From positions 796,001 to 860,000 of the forward strand of contig NC_041780.1 of NCBI RefSeq assembly GCF_900090045.1: a DNA stretch of 64,000 nucleotides, in the 5' to 3' direction. The stretch's first letter is position 1, and every line of letters begins with the position of its first letter. A model generated the notes under the pieces. It worked only from the letters and a program-made list of their open reading frames with translations, was not told the DNA's origin and did no database searches. Below are positions 38,372-51,836 of the stretch, one piece after another. The position numbers were made by a program, and so were the translations under genes. Source of the stretch: Plasmodium malariae. Its lineage: Eukaryota > Apicomplexa > Aconoidasida > Haemosporida > Plasmodiidae.

Positions 38372-39745
38372 TATGAAATAAGAACATTTGCTGCACCCTT
38401 AAAAATATTGAACATAGAAGAGAAATACATAGAGTTACAAAATATATATAATACTAAATACATACACATAACTACTTTCATATAATATAAAAAAATTTGT
38501 ATTTTTAATATTTATTGAATTTGAAACTTTTATTTTTAAATTTATATTTTAAGGAGTTGTTTAATCTTAATATATTTGGCATAATAATTATACGTGTACG
38601 TAAATGTATTTATATACGAAATATATGAATGTTCCATAAATTTCATATAAAAAAGTAAATTTAATATTATTTATATAAATTATCAGTAAATTTCATGTTG
38701 TAAATCTTAATAGGTGGAAGTAATTTGTTTTTGTTTCTTTTACGTTCATTTAGTCTGAAACGATAATTTTGTGCCTTAAAAAAATGTACTATCTGCTCCA
38801 AATTGTTTGTACATATCTTTTTTTGTATTTAAAAAAAAAAGAGCATATTTATTTTTGGAGAGTTTCCAAATATAAAATTTAATTAATTTTAATTACATAT
38901 GTTATTATAATAAATGTATTACAATACATGTTTTATACAAAAACGTTTTTATTATATGTTTAAATTATTGAATATTTTATATATGAAAATATAAATATTT
39001 CGTAAAATAGTATGGTTTTAAATAATGAATTAATTACAGATAAATTCTATTTTTGAAAATTTTGATTTATTACATCTAAATAACATCTATACAAACTTAA
39101 TGCATTGCTTATTAAGAATTTACTTTAATTCAATTGTATTGGAATTACAAGAGTATACGTTAGAATAAAATGTTCTATATATATTCCACATTTAATTTTA
39201 TTTTTTATATAATATTAAAAATTGCTGAAAATATTAATATATTAAATTATATATATATATTATATATTTATAAGAAATAACTATATTATATCATATATAT
39301 AAATATATATTGCAAAAAATTATAAAAGAAAATTACTGTTTATAATAGAAACAGCTATATTAATCACAAGGCATTTTTAAGAAAAAATAACATAGATGTT
39401 TAAGGTTTCTAGACGTATTCAATTTTTAATGGATTATAATGTGTATCATTATAGAAATTTTACTGTATAATTTTTTTTTCTGTAAGTTTTTCTTCATATT
39501 CTTTATATATATATTAAAATTTTCATGATTAAATATATATACGCAAACTAATAAATATTTTTTTAATTTCACTTAATCTATCTATTTTTATAAAAGGTTT
39601 TTAAATGTATTTTAGATCAATGTAAAAAATTCCTCATGTACGTGTACAGTTGGTAATATTGTAGTATCACATATTCACTGAAATATTAGATATTTTACTA
39701 ACACCTATATTTATAAATGAACATAAATTTTTAGATATGGAGAAT
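38372..39745. other. A+T-rich intergenic region
   Basis: About 1.4 kb following the frameshifted exported gene. No gene, RNA or clear repeat recognised. Confidence 0.6.
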
Positions 39746-39925
39746 TAAAAAGATTTTTTTAAAATTTTTAAGGAATTATTAACTAATAATATTCAAAGGT
39801 TCTTAGATGAAAGTTGTGTAAATGCATGTCATTACATAAAGCCTTATTATTTGTTATTTATTTTGTGTTCCCAAGATGGAAATATTGACTATGTAATTTA
39901 TAAATTTCATCAAAATATTTTTTAA
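39734..39925 (+). pseudogene. Possible PIR-like fragment
   Basis: One plus-strand frame reads LDMEN, stop, then KDFFKIFKELLTNNIQRF followed by LDESCVNACHYIKPYYLLFI and ends at TAA (39923). The pattern of an F/L-rich helix, then F-L-x-x-S-C-x-x-A-C-x-Y-I-K, is reminiscent of the N-terminal cysteine region of PIR proteins, where SC..xC.Y(L/I)K.W(Y/L) is common. No signal, intron or membrane segment can be joined to it. The codon content is less low-complexity than the flanks. Weak call. Confidence 0.35.
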
Positions 39926-42734
39926 TATCTTAATAATAATTTAATTAATATAGTAATATTTATAATAGCAGTTATTATACATGCATTAGTATATAATTTG
40001 AAATGTATTAAAGTACTTTTTTTCTTATATAAAAATTCAATAAAAATGAATGAATACAATGAACTCTTATTTATTACCTAATATGCATTAAAATAATGGA
40101 TAAGAATTCTAAATTATTTTAAGATATCCTTCGATTATGTAATAGCGTTATAATTTATACTTTTTGTAAAAACGTGATACTCGAAAAACTAAAAAATGTA
40201 AAGAATGTATATAAATAAACTAAAACGCGTAATAATAAAAGATGAAAAAAAATATATGAATTAGTATATCAATAAAAGCTTAACAAGAATATATGTAATA
40301 AATAGATATATTTATGTTAACGTATATTTCAGAAATGGAATAGTGTATTATACATTGTATTTTAACATGTAATTTGGAAAATGTAATATGTACAAATATT
40401 TTATATGGAAGATTACTACGTGTAAATACTGGATAGTAGATTAATACAAGTTGATAATAAAAGATATCAAATATATATCGTAACATTTATAGAAAGGAAA
40501 TTATAGCTTATTAACAAATGTGTAAGTAAGATGACGTGTAAATTTTCCTTTACAAAAATATCTATAGATACCATATGTTTATATATCTAATGTTAAATAT
40601 GATATTAGAATAATATCATATATAACGGTAACGTCATATTGTATATGAAATATATTAAGGCTGACGTTCATAATATATACATTGCAATAGATATAAATTA
40701 ACGGCAAAAGATATCGAATTAATACACCTATGAAAGAATTATATAATATAGAATAATATAAGTTTTGAATAATACATTAATAAAGGATATTTTCTGAAAA
40801 ATTAGCAATGTTATAATTATATGATATAAATTATAAAAATATAATTAAAATATTCCAATTTTATTAGAATTTTTGTTTTATGTTACTTAAGTTCGCGTAA
40901 TCACGTGTAAAAAATGCGTATAATTAATATCTTCTTTATGTAGTGTATCAATTAAAAAAATATATATACATTAAGGGGGCGCATATAACTGAATATTAAA
41001 TTATTACGTGTAGTGTAGAAATAAATATGTATATGAATGTACAATTAATATATTAATTATATTATAAAATTTTTGCATGCATGAATTAGTTTATCCTTTT
41101 ATAATAGTATAATAAATATATGTAATAAACTGTATCATGAAATTTACAATACTACTAAGAAATAAATCAATTAAGAAATAAAATTTTTGTAGAACATTTT
41201 TAATTGATTTTTATTATTTTTTTAAAAAAATATTGCCGTGGAAAATATATTGCTAATATTATTACTATCCTAATCGTTTAGAAAATTAATATTATAATAA
41301 TAAAAAAGAGTTTTAATAAAATATGAACACTTAATATTATATGGCGATTTAGTGTAAATAGATTAAATATTAATGTGAATATATATTAGCACAAATTCAG
41401 TTATGATATAGGTGTATACAAGGGATAAACTAAATACATTAAAAAAAGAAGAAATGGTTCATAAATGCTTCCTTTATTATATAAAAACACAAAGGATTCA
41501 GGTGGTAGTTTTAAAAATCCAATTATCGTATAATTGAATAATAGAATTTTTAAGGAATACTGAATAAAATTTTTTTTCCATGAAATTATAATTCCATTTA
41601 TAGTTGGAATAAAAATATAATTATGCTAAATTCTGTGATATTATTTTTTTAATTTAAAAATTCTTTTTAAAATTATTAATATTCTATTCTTTTTTAATAA
41701 ACTATGTTCTTTTAGAAAAAATTATTATGATATTTTTTTATATGTTCAAAATAATTTATAGCTCTTATAGTAATTCTTTAACTGACGGTTAATGTGTTAA
41801 AAACGATAAATTAATGAAATGTCAAGATATATAATCTTATTGCTTCTACATATATATTTTATGTAAAAATCTTTGCTCAATTAAATTAAGTTTTTATTGT
41901 ATTTTCTTTTTTAACATATGCTATATATATTATATGATTATAAAACAATAAAGAAAATTATAAATTCCTTATAAAATATTCATCAGAGAAATCATTGAAA
42001 GAAAGGATGAATCATTTTATTGATAATTTTTATCATTTTATTATATTAGTTAAGTAAAAATGTTGTATGTAACATTTATTTTAAAATCTGTTTCATTTGA
42101 AATATTCTCGGTTTTATTGTTATTGCATCAAATCTATGTTTATCAATTTTAATATTAAAATTTTTTTTTGTATGTATAAATATAAATACTAATTTACTTA
42201 TATGAATAAATAGTGATTCTACAAATCTATTAATTTACTATTAAGTAATAATAAAATATATACAATTATACTTGATTTATAACATTATTTATTTTTTGAT
42301 AGAGAAATAAATTATTAACAATGTTTGTATATTTTATTATATAAATATTTTAGTAAAATATGTAATAAAATAAAAAATTCGTTTCTAAGAATATATATAA
42401 TTTATCATTATAATGATGCTCTTTTATTATGGAATATATTATAATTTGTATATAGGTTATTTTTTTTTTTTTAAATACAATATTTTTCATTTATTTTTAT
42501 TATTAATAACATTCAGTTATTATAAGTTCAAAATATAACGAAATATAATTTACATATATTAGAACTACGTATAGAAAACAATAATAAATATTAATAATTA
42601 ATGTTTTAATACATATTAGCATATATATCTATATTTTGTAGTTTTTATATTTTTAATATATCGTATATTTCGAATTATTGTAATATATTTTTTTTTATTT
42701 CAAAATAAGTTAATAAAATATTATTTAATTACTG
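39926..42734. other. A+T-rich intergenic region
   Basis: About 2.8 kb with no recognisable gene. A minus-strand open stretch at 40280-40486 is I/Y/F-rich low-complexity. The right end leads into the conserved upstream block of the gene at 43.0 kb. Confidence 0.6.
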
Positions 42735-42835
42735 TACTATTAAATAATAAACTTATATATTTTAAACATATATAAAGGAATTTAAATCATTCTATTTTAA
42801 ATAAATTTAGTTTTTTATAAATAACAGTAACATAA
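42735..42835 (+). promoter_or_regulatory. Conserved fam-type upstream block, fourth copy
   Basis: AAACTTATATATTTTAAACA, AAATCATTCTATTTTAAAT and AATTTAGTTTTTTATAAATA in the same order as in the other copies, about 295 nt before the ATG at 43030. The proximal element (ACCTTTATCTTTGG followed by ATATTATTGTTAATTA) lies at 42971, about 60 nt before the ATG. Confidence 0.45.
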
Positions 42836-43029
42836 ATATTTCATAATAAATATTTAGTGTTATCTTTCTTCGTTTATATTGTATTATGCAATATAATTTT
42901 ATTTATGGTACTATTTTTTTTATGAAATAATTAAAAATAATAATAAAAGAAATTTTTTATTAAATTTATTAACCTTTATCTTTGGAAAAATATTATATTA
43001 TTGTTAATTATTTTTTTACTGAATATACC

Positions 43030-43949
43030 ATGATATTAGGAAAATATATTAAGGACCAAAAAATTAAATTATTTTTCTTTACTAAAATTTTTACCTTTAA
43101 TTTTTTAATGTGGATATTCCTTTTTACTAGTTATGCAGTATGATAATTTTATGTACATTTATATAATTCTTATTTTATTTTTTTTTATCATTATTAATAC
43201 TTTTTTTATTATATTAAATTATTTATTCTTTTAAATAATGTATTTATGTTGTTATATAGAGTAAAATAAATAAAACTTTGGATGGGATATACAATGTTGA
43301 TAGCAAATTAGTTGAAAGAGCTTACCGATTATTAGGAAAACATAAACAGAAAAAACGTTCAAATACTGTATGGATAAAAGAAGAGCTTCCAAATAATGAA
43401 GCGTTCGAGAAAAAAGATATATCTAATCATGATGATGTGGCTATAAGGAAAAAGAAACAATTGAATGAAAGTTCATTAGATAAATCAAAACTCTATACAG
43501 AAGTTATAGATTATGATAGTGGAATGTTCGATGGGAAGCATTATCATTATGAAAAAAAATGGATTAACAAAAAGGATTATGATAATATACTTAAAAGAAA
43601 AAGGAGAATTAACTTTATGACTTTAAGTAAAATGAAATATAAGGGATATGGTTTAGTGGTTGCCTTGTTTTTTTTTTTAATTTTTTTCGGAATAGGATCT
43701 CCTATAGTGGAATTTTCAGGGGTCAGGAGAACTATTGGAAAGAGCTTGTCCAATGCCACATGGTGGTTACCTATGAAAGACTTTGAAAATACGTTAGTAT
43801 CATTGCTTTCAGATGTAATATTTGATAATATTTTTATAATATCATATGTGGTATCTATCGTTATGTTAGCAATCGTGATTGTAATACTCGTCCCTAGGAT
43901 CTTAAGAAATAATGAAAAATACAAAAAAATTAAGTTGACGAAAGAATAA
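43030..43949 (+). CDS. fam-l-like exported protein, intact, two exons, two membrane spans
   Basis: Exon 1 (43030-43137) encodes 36 residues: MILGKYIKDQKIKLFFFTKI and so on. The usual MEQKIK start is replaced by KDQKIK without ATG, and the nearest in-frame ATG lies seven codons upstream, so this copy uses an extended N-terminus. A GTATGATAAT donor and a 122-nt intron ending TATATAG lead to exon 2 (43260-43949), in phase 0; the protein is 265 residues. Export-type motif AYRLLGK at about 58-63, with no acid in the fifth PEXEL position. The central part has YTEVIDYDSGMFDGKHYHYE. Membrane spans are at about 167-186 and 227-248, and the tail NNEKYKKIKLTKE is basic. From memory this tail and the YTEVIDY/GMFDGKH box fit fam-l best. 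Probably exported to the red cell or parasite periphery; function unknown. Confidence 0.85.
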
Positions 43950-45565
43950 AAAGCTAATAAAAAATTTGTATAATTTTGTAAGGAATTTATCAATATAAAA
44001 TCATATATTTAATATCGTTAGCGATACATTATTAATAAGCATAACTATTACTCTAATTTTATATATATACATATGTATATCTTATCTTTTTGAAATAAGA
44101 CATTAAAAAATTGTTATTTTATTTTTTTTTGGTTAATTTTAATGTTTTAATGTTTTCGATTTTGCACTTTTAAAGTATTATTTAAGCTTAAATATATTTG
44201 GAATAATATATATGGGTATTTATATAGATTACAATGAATAATATTGTTGTGATTTAAGATACAAATATGATAATAAAGTTCAAATAATTTTGATGAAGCG
44301 TGAAATTTTCATTTTAAGATAAAAGTGCATGTTTCAACGTTTTATATTTTTCAAGTTTAAAATTATTATTTGATGAAAATTTTTTAACAAAACCATTATT
44401 AGTTTTAATTTAAAAATGAATGTGTCTTTTTTTATATATGGAAAAACAAAAAGAATGTGTTTCGTTGTATTTATATATATATATATATATATATACTTTT
44501 CTTACGTAAAAAAAAAACTGATATATATTTTAAAAAATAACTTTTTTGAAAATTGTGTTACAGAATATATTTATTGTAAAAATTTTTTAAGAGGATGTTT
44601 AGTTTATTTAAATAGTGTATAACGGAATGTATTATAGTATAATATAATACTATCCCTGTTATATACAAGTTATTTATAATTATTTTGTAATTTTAATTTT
44701 TCACGTATTCACAATTAAGTGAAGAGTTAAAACCTTTTATTACTTTATTGTTATATCTAATTGTAGCGATAATTAAATTATGTAAATTTACTCAAATATA
44801 TATTATCATGATATTTTATATATAAATATTCTATATGTTTTATATATGTCCCATGAAAATGAATGATCAAAATAATGAATTAATTTAAAACAGTTCTTTT
44901 TATATAGTAAACTGAAAGTCTTTTTTTTTTTTTTTGAATTTTTACATAATAGTAATTTAGAAATACACATCTTGTGTTTGTAAAAATAAAAATTTTCATT
45001 AATATAATTTAAATAAGACTATACACTTCTACAATCAAGTAATCATCTGTAAATAAATAATTATATATTTATTTTATTTATTATGTTTTCTTATATATAT
45101 AATGATTAAAGTGTTAGTAATATTTTAAAATTCATAAATATATATAGTATATATAATTAATAATTGTTTTATATTTATAACTATTTTTTAAATAAAATAA
45201 AAGTTAAAAAAAAAAGAAAAATTCATTATTTGTAGATAATTTGTAAATGCAGATTTAATGTTTAGGGATATGGTTAAATTCATTGTTAAAAAAATTTAGG
45301 ATATATTAGCATAATTATAAATTTTAGTATGTATTATATGTTGGAGGATTGTTATTTTTGTTTATACCATATAATATAAATTAATGAAAGAATGGCTATT
45401 TTTGTAATTATAATTAATTAATTGCTGATTTAATTTTATTTTATAAAAATTTCTTAAATATGTATGATAAAATAAAATGATTAGAAAAAAGGATATTTAT
45501 TTATATTCTTGCCATTATTATCGGTGTATATTACTGGACCAGGATTATTTTGGTATTAATATGTT

Positions 45566-45596
<31 letters not shown>

Positions 45597-47661
45597 TTAA
45601 TTTTTTTTTCTTTTAATTAATTATTTTTTAGTGGAGTAATTTGATTATACAAATTGGTATAAATTTAATATGAATTCTTTTAAAACACTAAAATTAATAT
45701 ATAATTTATAATAGTATTATAATAATCTCCTGTTACTATGTGTGATAAGGTGTAAGGGATAATAATATAGGAATACAAATATATCTGATTTTGTAGGATT
45801 AGTAAATAATATATTTTATTTAATTTATATTTTTCGCATAAAAGTTATAAAATAATATATCATTTTGGGTATTATTTATTCATAAATCATTAATAAACAT
45901 ATTCCCATTCTGTCCATAAAATTTTCATGAAAAATATTTTTAAGTCAATGATTTTCCAAAGTTACATAATATTTTATATATTGTTTTTCTCGTATATTGA
46001 CTATATAAATTTATATTATAAGTTATTTTAATTTAGATATTTTTTAAAATTATCATAATTATTAAATAAATTTTTTTACGAAATTTACTTTTAGCTTTAT
46101 ATTTTTTTTTATTATTTATATTTTTACGGATAATATAAATTTATATTTATATTTCGAGAAATGAAAACAAAGAGAAATAACTGATTCTTTAAATTTAAAT
46201 AATATACTATTAGAGTTGATAAATAAAATGTATTTATTTAAAATATATAATAATTATAATGTTCGATTTATAATTCGAAATAGCGACATATAATGGTTAA
46301 TTTGATATTTGTTTACTTATAATAAAAACATATTGTGGGTGTATTAATTTTAAAAATGTTACTTATAAAATAATATTGTATGGATATTCCGTATAGCTTT
46401 AGTATAGTTCACATGTTATATTATAATTTGTGTAATAAAAATCAATATAATATTTTACGATTTTAATTATGAAAAAAGATTTCAAAAGTATATAAAGTAA
46501 AATAAAACTATATTAATTGTTAGAAAACCGGAAAAATTTAATAGGAATATGCCTAATATATGCTAACGTACCTATTTGCCTTACATGTACATTTTATCAT
46601 GAATATAAAATAAAAATATTAAACACAATAGAATTATTTATATTTTAATTTTTAAACGTATTAAAAACAAAAATTTAAAATTGTCCTATTAAATAACTAA
46701 TAATATATATATATTTTATTCATATTGAATGTTATAATATTCTAGGTAATTACTATCTTTTCTGTAAAGAATATTCATGCCTATAGAGGAGTTTTAGTGT
46801 ATGATGCAAAATATTGATAGGAAATTATTAGATGTATATTAGTATAATTTTAATTTTTAGTAAATTTATGTAGAATATTATTATTAGCGAAAAATAAAAT
46901 ATATAAGAAGTAAATTAAATGATTCCTACTTTCATGGTATCATCAGTGAAGTTAAGTAAGTTTTAATTTAATTTAATTTTATTTTATAAATATTATTTAA
47001 AAGTATATAATAAAATAAATTGATATAAAAACAAAAAGGAATTATTATTAATTATAGATTTAATTAAACACATCATTAATTCAAGATTACTACATTATCA
47101 ACATATTTTATATGCGTATCACGCCTTTTTGTTTAATTATAATTATTTAAAATATATATGTTTAATTAAAGAAAAAAAATGACTTGTGAGTTTAAAAACA
47201 TCTCATTCTCCAATAACGATATAAATTAAACTTTACAAAAAATAATAATTTTTAAAATTATTATACAGAAATAAAAAGTAATTTATTATTTTCCTTTAAA
47301 AAATATATTTTTTCATATATTAGGTAGTATATAATAATTGTGATTTTTAAATATATTGTAGACTATAAAGGAAAGCACATGTTACCATTAGTAAAAAAGG
47401 AAAATTCAAAAAATATATATAATTTGTATTTATTAGTACTTTTCTTTCATTTTTGTAAATACTAGTATTTTTTTTATCAATAACAACTACATTTTTTGAA
47501 ATATAATACTCATAAAATTACAATAATTTGTAGGAAATATAAAAATAGCAATTATTCTAGAAATTCCTAGAACAATAACATATATCTATATTTTATATAT
47601 TGCATATTGTACATAAATTCATTATTTCCAAATAATTACAAATTACGAAAAAAAATTTAAT
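43950..47661. other. Intergenic: 3' flank with ATGTGTCTT motif, then A+T-rich DNA
   Basis: The shared ATGTGTCTT motif occurs at 44420, 471 nt after the stop. The frame opened around it (44416-44622) is chance low-complexity. A (TTTA)n tract lies at 45565-45599. Near 46800 the string ATTGATAGGAAATTATTAG recalls the start of a fam exon 2 (IDRKL), but nothing continues from it. Upstream elements of the next gene begin at about 47310 (TTTTTTCATATATTAGG). Confidence 0.55.
45565..45599. repeat. (TTTA)n tetranucleotide repeat
   Basis: About eight to nine uninterrupted TTTA units, followed by a T run, in the intergenic region between two fam-type genes. Confidence 0.9.
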
Positions 47662-47775
47662 TACTCTAATATGTAATGAAATTATACGTTATGCATATAT
47701 ATGAATGAATTGAAATTGTATCATTTTACTTAAAGTTAATTTTTTATAAAAAATATTAATTATAAAATTTTGTAG
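47662..47775 (+). promoter_or_regulatory. Conserved fam-type upstream block, fifth copy
   Basis: ATATATGAATGAATTGAAAT, TGTATCATTTTACTTAAAGT and TTAATTTTTTATAAAAAATA in the shared order, about 280 nt before the ATG at 47944. It closely matches the blocks before the genes at 32.1 and 50.9 kb. Confidence 0.5.
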
Positions 47776-47943
47776 CATACTTCTTTATTATTTTTTTGAC
47801 TTATAAACGTATGCTATATATGTTAATTTTTTAATAAAAAAAATTTAAAAAAATAGAAGAGGTATTTTTTTATTGTTATAAGTATATAGCTTTTGGTTAA
47901 TTTTTTCTTTATTGCATAAATTACAATATTATATATGTACAAC

Positions 47944-48901
47944 ATGGAACAAAGAATTAAGTTTATATTTTTTATTAAAATTTCTGTGTTTATCCTTTCA
48001 TATTGGATATGTCAATTTTACAGTGTTATGGTATGATAATACGTTTTGAAGGAATTTGTAGTATTCATATTTTTGTTGTTTATTTTCATTAATTATTTTT
48101 TTTTTGTATGGGAATATTTATCCATTTTATATAAGAAAAATTTATATTTTTTTTTAGAACAATTTTAACAAATTTTTGGATGAGGAGTATTATTTTTGTA
48201 GAAAATTAAATACAAGAATTTATCGATTATTAGGAAATTATAAAAAGTACATTTATTCATATATTGGAGATTTAGAATTAAACATACCTTATAACACAAA
48301 GAAAAAGAACGAAAAATTATTTACAATAGATAATGAAAAATTGGACAAAGAAAAAAGAGAAACATTACATAGATGCTTATTATATAAGGAAAAATTAATT
48401 AAGAGACTTATGAAAAATAAATGTACCATGTTACATAAATCATATAACCATTATGAAAAAAAAATAATGAATGGACTTGATGATAAATATTTTTTTAAAA
48501 AAATGATGTTAAATAATGATAAGGATTACAAAAAATTAAAAAGTAGAAAATATGGATTAAGACTTTTTTTACTTTCAGTATTTTTCGTAGTCGTATTAAT
48601 GATACCTATATTAGATTCATCCATTGGTAATTTATTGATCATTTTATTTACGTTATTCGAAAATGGCACAACAGCTGATTTGGGGGCTGAGAAATCCGGT
48701 CCTGCAGGCCATGCGAATTCTTCGTGGCTCTCTTATTTTATAGAAAATCCTTCTGTACAATACAAAATCCAAAGTATTCTAATGTATTGTGTACCTATCT
48801 TAATATTGGCTATTATACTTATATTGGGAATATTTTATTATTATAAAAATGTTATAAAACATAAAAAAATTAAGTTCTTTGAAGCGTTCAGTGAATGGTA
48901 A
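47944..48901 (+). CDS. fam-m-like exported protein, intact, two exons, two membrane spans
   Basis: Exon 1 (47944-48030) encodes the 29-residue signal exon starting MEQRIKFIFFIKISVFIL and ending WICQFYSVM, then a GTATGATAAT donor. The 127-nt intron ends TTTTTAG; exon 2 (48158-48901) is in phase 0; total 276 residues. Exon 2 starts NNFNKFLDEEYYFCRKLNTR, followed by the export-type motif IYRLLGNYKK at about 51-60. A lysine-rich middle with HYEKKIMNGLDDKYFFKK precedes the membrane spans at about 163-182 and 237-257. Between the spans lies a loop of more even composition (NGTTADLGAEKSGPAGHA). The tail FYYYKNVIKHKKIK matches fam-m as I remember it, although the last residues FFEAFSEW are unlike its relatives. 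Exported protein of unknown function. Confidence 0.88.
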
Positions 48902-50577
48902 GGAATATGTATATTTCTGTAATGAACGCTTTAACGTTATTTACTACTTGTAGTATATTTAATGACATTTTAAATATAAGAATAATTGATTAGATATTAT
49001 GTATAAACGCATATGTACGTAGTCATATTTATATGTAAAAATAAAAAAAATATGTTTTTATATTTTTTGTAAATTTGAATGTTTGAAAGTTTTTTAATTT
49101 GTAGTTTAATGTATTCTTTCATATGAATTTATTGTTATAGCCTAATATATATATTTCCGTTTATATGAATTTTTCAACGAAAAATATATATTTATACGTT
49201 AAAATTAATATAAATTATTGCTACAAAGGTTTTTTTATTGATTTCATTTATTATTTTACATTTTAACTATAAATAATTCTTCCTTATATTTTTTGTCATT
49301 TTCTAGTATAAAATTATAATTTTTTCAGATTAAAAGGAAAACAAATTTATATTTTTATATTAACAATTAGAGTGCATTCTTTAGTATATAATGAAAGGCA
49401 GTAATAATATTTGTTGCAGTGATATATATATTTTATTTTTGGAATTTTAAAATAGCATTTTAAATTTCATCTTTTTTGCTTTGTTGTTAATTTAGTTTAT
49501 TCGCTGGAAAAATAATATTTAAAGAAAAAGAAATAAAATAAAATTTAGGATTTTTACAGTAATTTTTGCAAATATAATAATATTATAATTTATATTATCT
49601 TATATAAAGAAGATATGTAAAAGCAATGATTAAACAGACTCTTGTTGCTATAAGTATTATTATAGAAAAGAATATTTATTTATTTGTATTCATTCTTTAA
49701 TACATCTTTGTAAAATCTTTTCGGTGTCAGTGTATTTTTGTAGAAGACCAAACAAAAGTAATGTATAAGCTACAAAATTGTTAATACAAATGTTAGGAAA
49801 TAATATATTTCGATAGATCATATTGCTACACTTCCTTAGTTATAATTTACATATAATAATTTGCGTATTAATCTCATAAGTAAATTTATATTATTTAAAA
49901 TTTTTTTTATATTATGGTAAATGTGTGAAAAATTCATATATAATTTTACTTTGTACTTTTTTTTTTTTTTAATGTGTTAACATTTTTCCAAATATATATA
50001 TGTAAGAGTAAAGAGAAAACATTTAGAAGATTAATTTTAAAAAATTACTTTTAGAATTAGTGATAAAAATTAAATTTAATTAAGAATCAAATTTTTTAAA
50101 AATACAAAACAAAAACAAAAAATAAGATTCTATTTACTTTTTAAGTGTATATATTTTTTCATAGATTAAATAGTATGTTATAAATTGTACTTTCTATATA
50201 TATTGTAAATTATGATCTAAAGTAACAGTTTTTGTGACAACTAAAAATTGTATTATATTTCACAAAAAAAAAAGTTATACAAGTTATTGTTTACTTCATT
50301 AATTATTGCGATTATTGTATAGTTATAATAATTAATATTTTGCAAAAAAAAATCTCGTTTTTTCAAAGTGTGAAATCTTAACAATTAGAATAAACAATAA
50401 GAAAACATCATTATAATTAGAGATTACTGTCATTTTATATAAAATATTGTAATATATCTATATTCTATACGTTTTATGCTGTAAATTAAATGAGTATTAC
50501 GAAATATTAATATATCATACATATTTTTTTTTCTTTGAAAAGTTTATATAAAAAAACTTGTAATTACTCGACTATAT
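48902..50577. other. A+T-rich intergenic region between adjacent fam-m-like genes
   Basis: The shortest gap in the array, about 2 kb including the upstream block. No gene seen. A shared distal upstream element (AAAAAAGTTATACAAGTTAT) is at 50267, about 615 nt before the next ATG, and TATTTTTTCATAGATTAAAT lies near 50153. Confidence 0.6.
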
Positions 50578-50680
50578 TAAATAATTAACTTATATGTTTT
50601 TAATATTTATGAATGAACTAAAATTATAGTATTTAATTTAAGGTAATTATTTTATTCATAACGTAAATATTAAAAATTTA
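50578..50680 (+). promoter_or_regulatory. Conserved fam-type upstream block, sixth copy
   Basis: AAATAATTAACTTATATGTT, AATATTTATGAATGAACTAA and AATTATAGTATTTAATTTAA about 305 nt before the ATG at 50884. Order and spacing match the other copies. Confidence 0.5.
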
Positions 50681-50883
50681 TAATATATATTTAAAGGTTT
50701 ATCATTTTGATACGCATTTTAAAATACATTTTAGGTATATACATATATATTGTTATCTTTCTATGAAGAAATAATAAACCAAAATTGAAAAAATATTTGT
50801 AGTAGGATTTGTCATTGAATGTATAATACGTTATTATAAATATAATTCTTTCTGAATATATTATGACTTTAGAAGCCTTAATG

Positions 50884-51836
50884 ATGGAACAAAAAATTAG
50901 GTTGTTCTTATTTATTAAAATATCATTTTTTACACTTTTAGGCTGGATATGTCACTTTTACAGTGATATGGTATGATAGTATTATTTATATTCTAAATGC
51001 GTATTTTTATTTATTCTTTTTTTTAGGAAAGCATATTTTTGCATTTAAATAAAAAATATTTACTTTTCTGTTTTATTTTTTAGTGCTCTTTAAATAAAAA
51101 TTTGGTTGAAAAATGCAATCTTTGTAGAAAATTAAATACAAGAAATTATCGATTATTAGAAAAATCTAAAAAGGATAAGGATTTATGTGTTGAAAATTTT
51201 AAAGAAATGCCAAATAATGAATTAAAAGAAAAAAAATGTATATCTAATAATAAAAAAGGAACAAATGAAAAACACAATCACTCATGTAGAAGTTCATTAT
51301 ATATTGATAAATACGGTGAAAATGTTAAGAAAAATAAATGTGTTATAACTAAAACAAAAAAATATTCCAATTTCGAAGAAAAAATATTTAAAGAACTTGA
51401 TTATAGAGATTACCTTAAAAACGTCAAGATGATTAAAGATAAGGAATATGGAAAATTAGTACATACAAAACGCCGAATACGAATTGCCTTGCTTTTGTTA
51501 TTGTTTTTGGTATTGATACTACCCGTATTAGATCTTTCATTAGAGAAACTTGCAGATGGTGGTTTGCTGGGCTTATTAGGATTGTTATACCCAACTAAAG
51601 CTGTAGCTGATCCTCCAGGAAGTATGATTGTTCATGGAATAGATGGACTTTTGATTAAATTGTTCAACATTGGAGATTGGGGTCCATCAAAAGCTATACC
51701 TAAATTAAACTTTTTGTTTTATTGCATACCTTTCCTTATATTTGTTGTCATATTTATATTAGGGATGGTTTACTACTATAAAAAAGTTATAAAATACGAA
51801 AATATTAAGTTCAGAAAAAGATTAAATAAGAAGTAA
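50884..51836 (+). CDS. fam-m-like exported protein, intact, two exons, two membrane spans
   Basis: Exon 1 (50884-50970) encodes MEQKIRLFLFIKISFFTLLG and ends WICHFYSDM before a GTATGATAGT donor; an in-frame ATG also lies three bases upstream. The 113-nt intron ends TTTTTTAG and exon 2 (51084-51836) is in phase 0; 279 residues in all. Exon 2 reads CSLNKNLVEKCNLCRKLNTR, then the export-type motif NYRLLEKSK at about 50-58. The central part has KKYSNFEEKIFKELDYRDYL. Membrane spans are at about 161-179 and 239-261; the loop between them is G/L/P-rich. The ending VYYYKKVIKYENIKFRKRLN is the clearest fam-m-like tail in the window. It is the closest relative of the neighbour at 47.9 kb and probably arose with it by tandem duplication. 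Exported protein of unknown function. Confidence 0.9.

Noticed and set aside
43577..43993. Minus-strand open frame of 138 codons opposite the gene at 43.0 kb
   Set aside because: Antisense shadow of a well-supported exon with splice sites and family motifs.
44416..44622. Plus-strand open frame starting at the ATGTGTCTT motif
   Set aside because: Contains a (TA)n-derived IYIYIY stretch, and the corresponding positions after other genes are not open.
46815..46845. ATTGATAGGAAATTATTAG, resembling the start of a fam exon 2
   Set aside because: Only a few codons match; no export motif or membrane segments follow.
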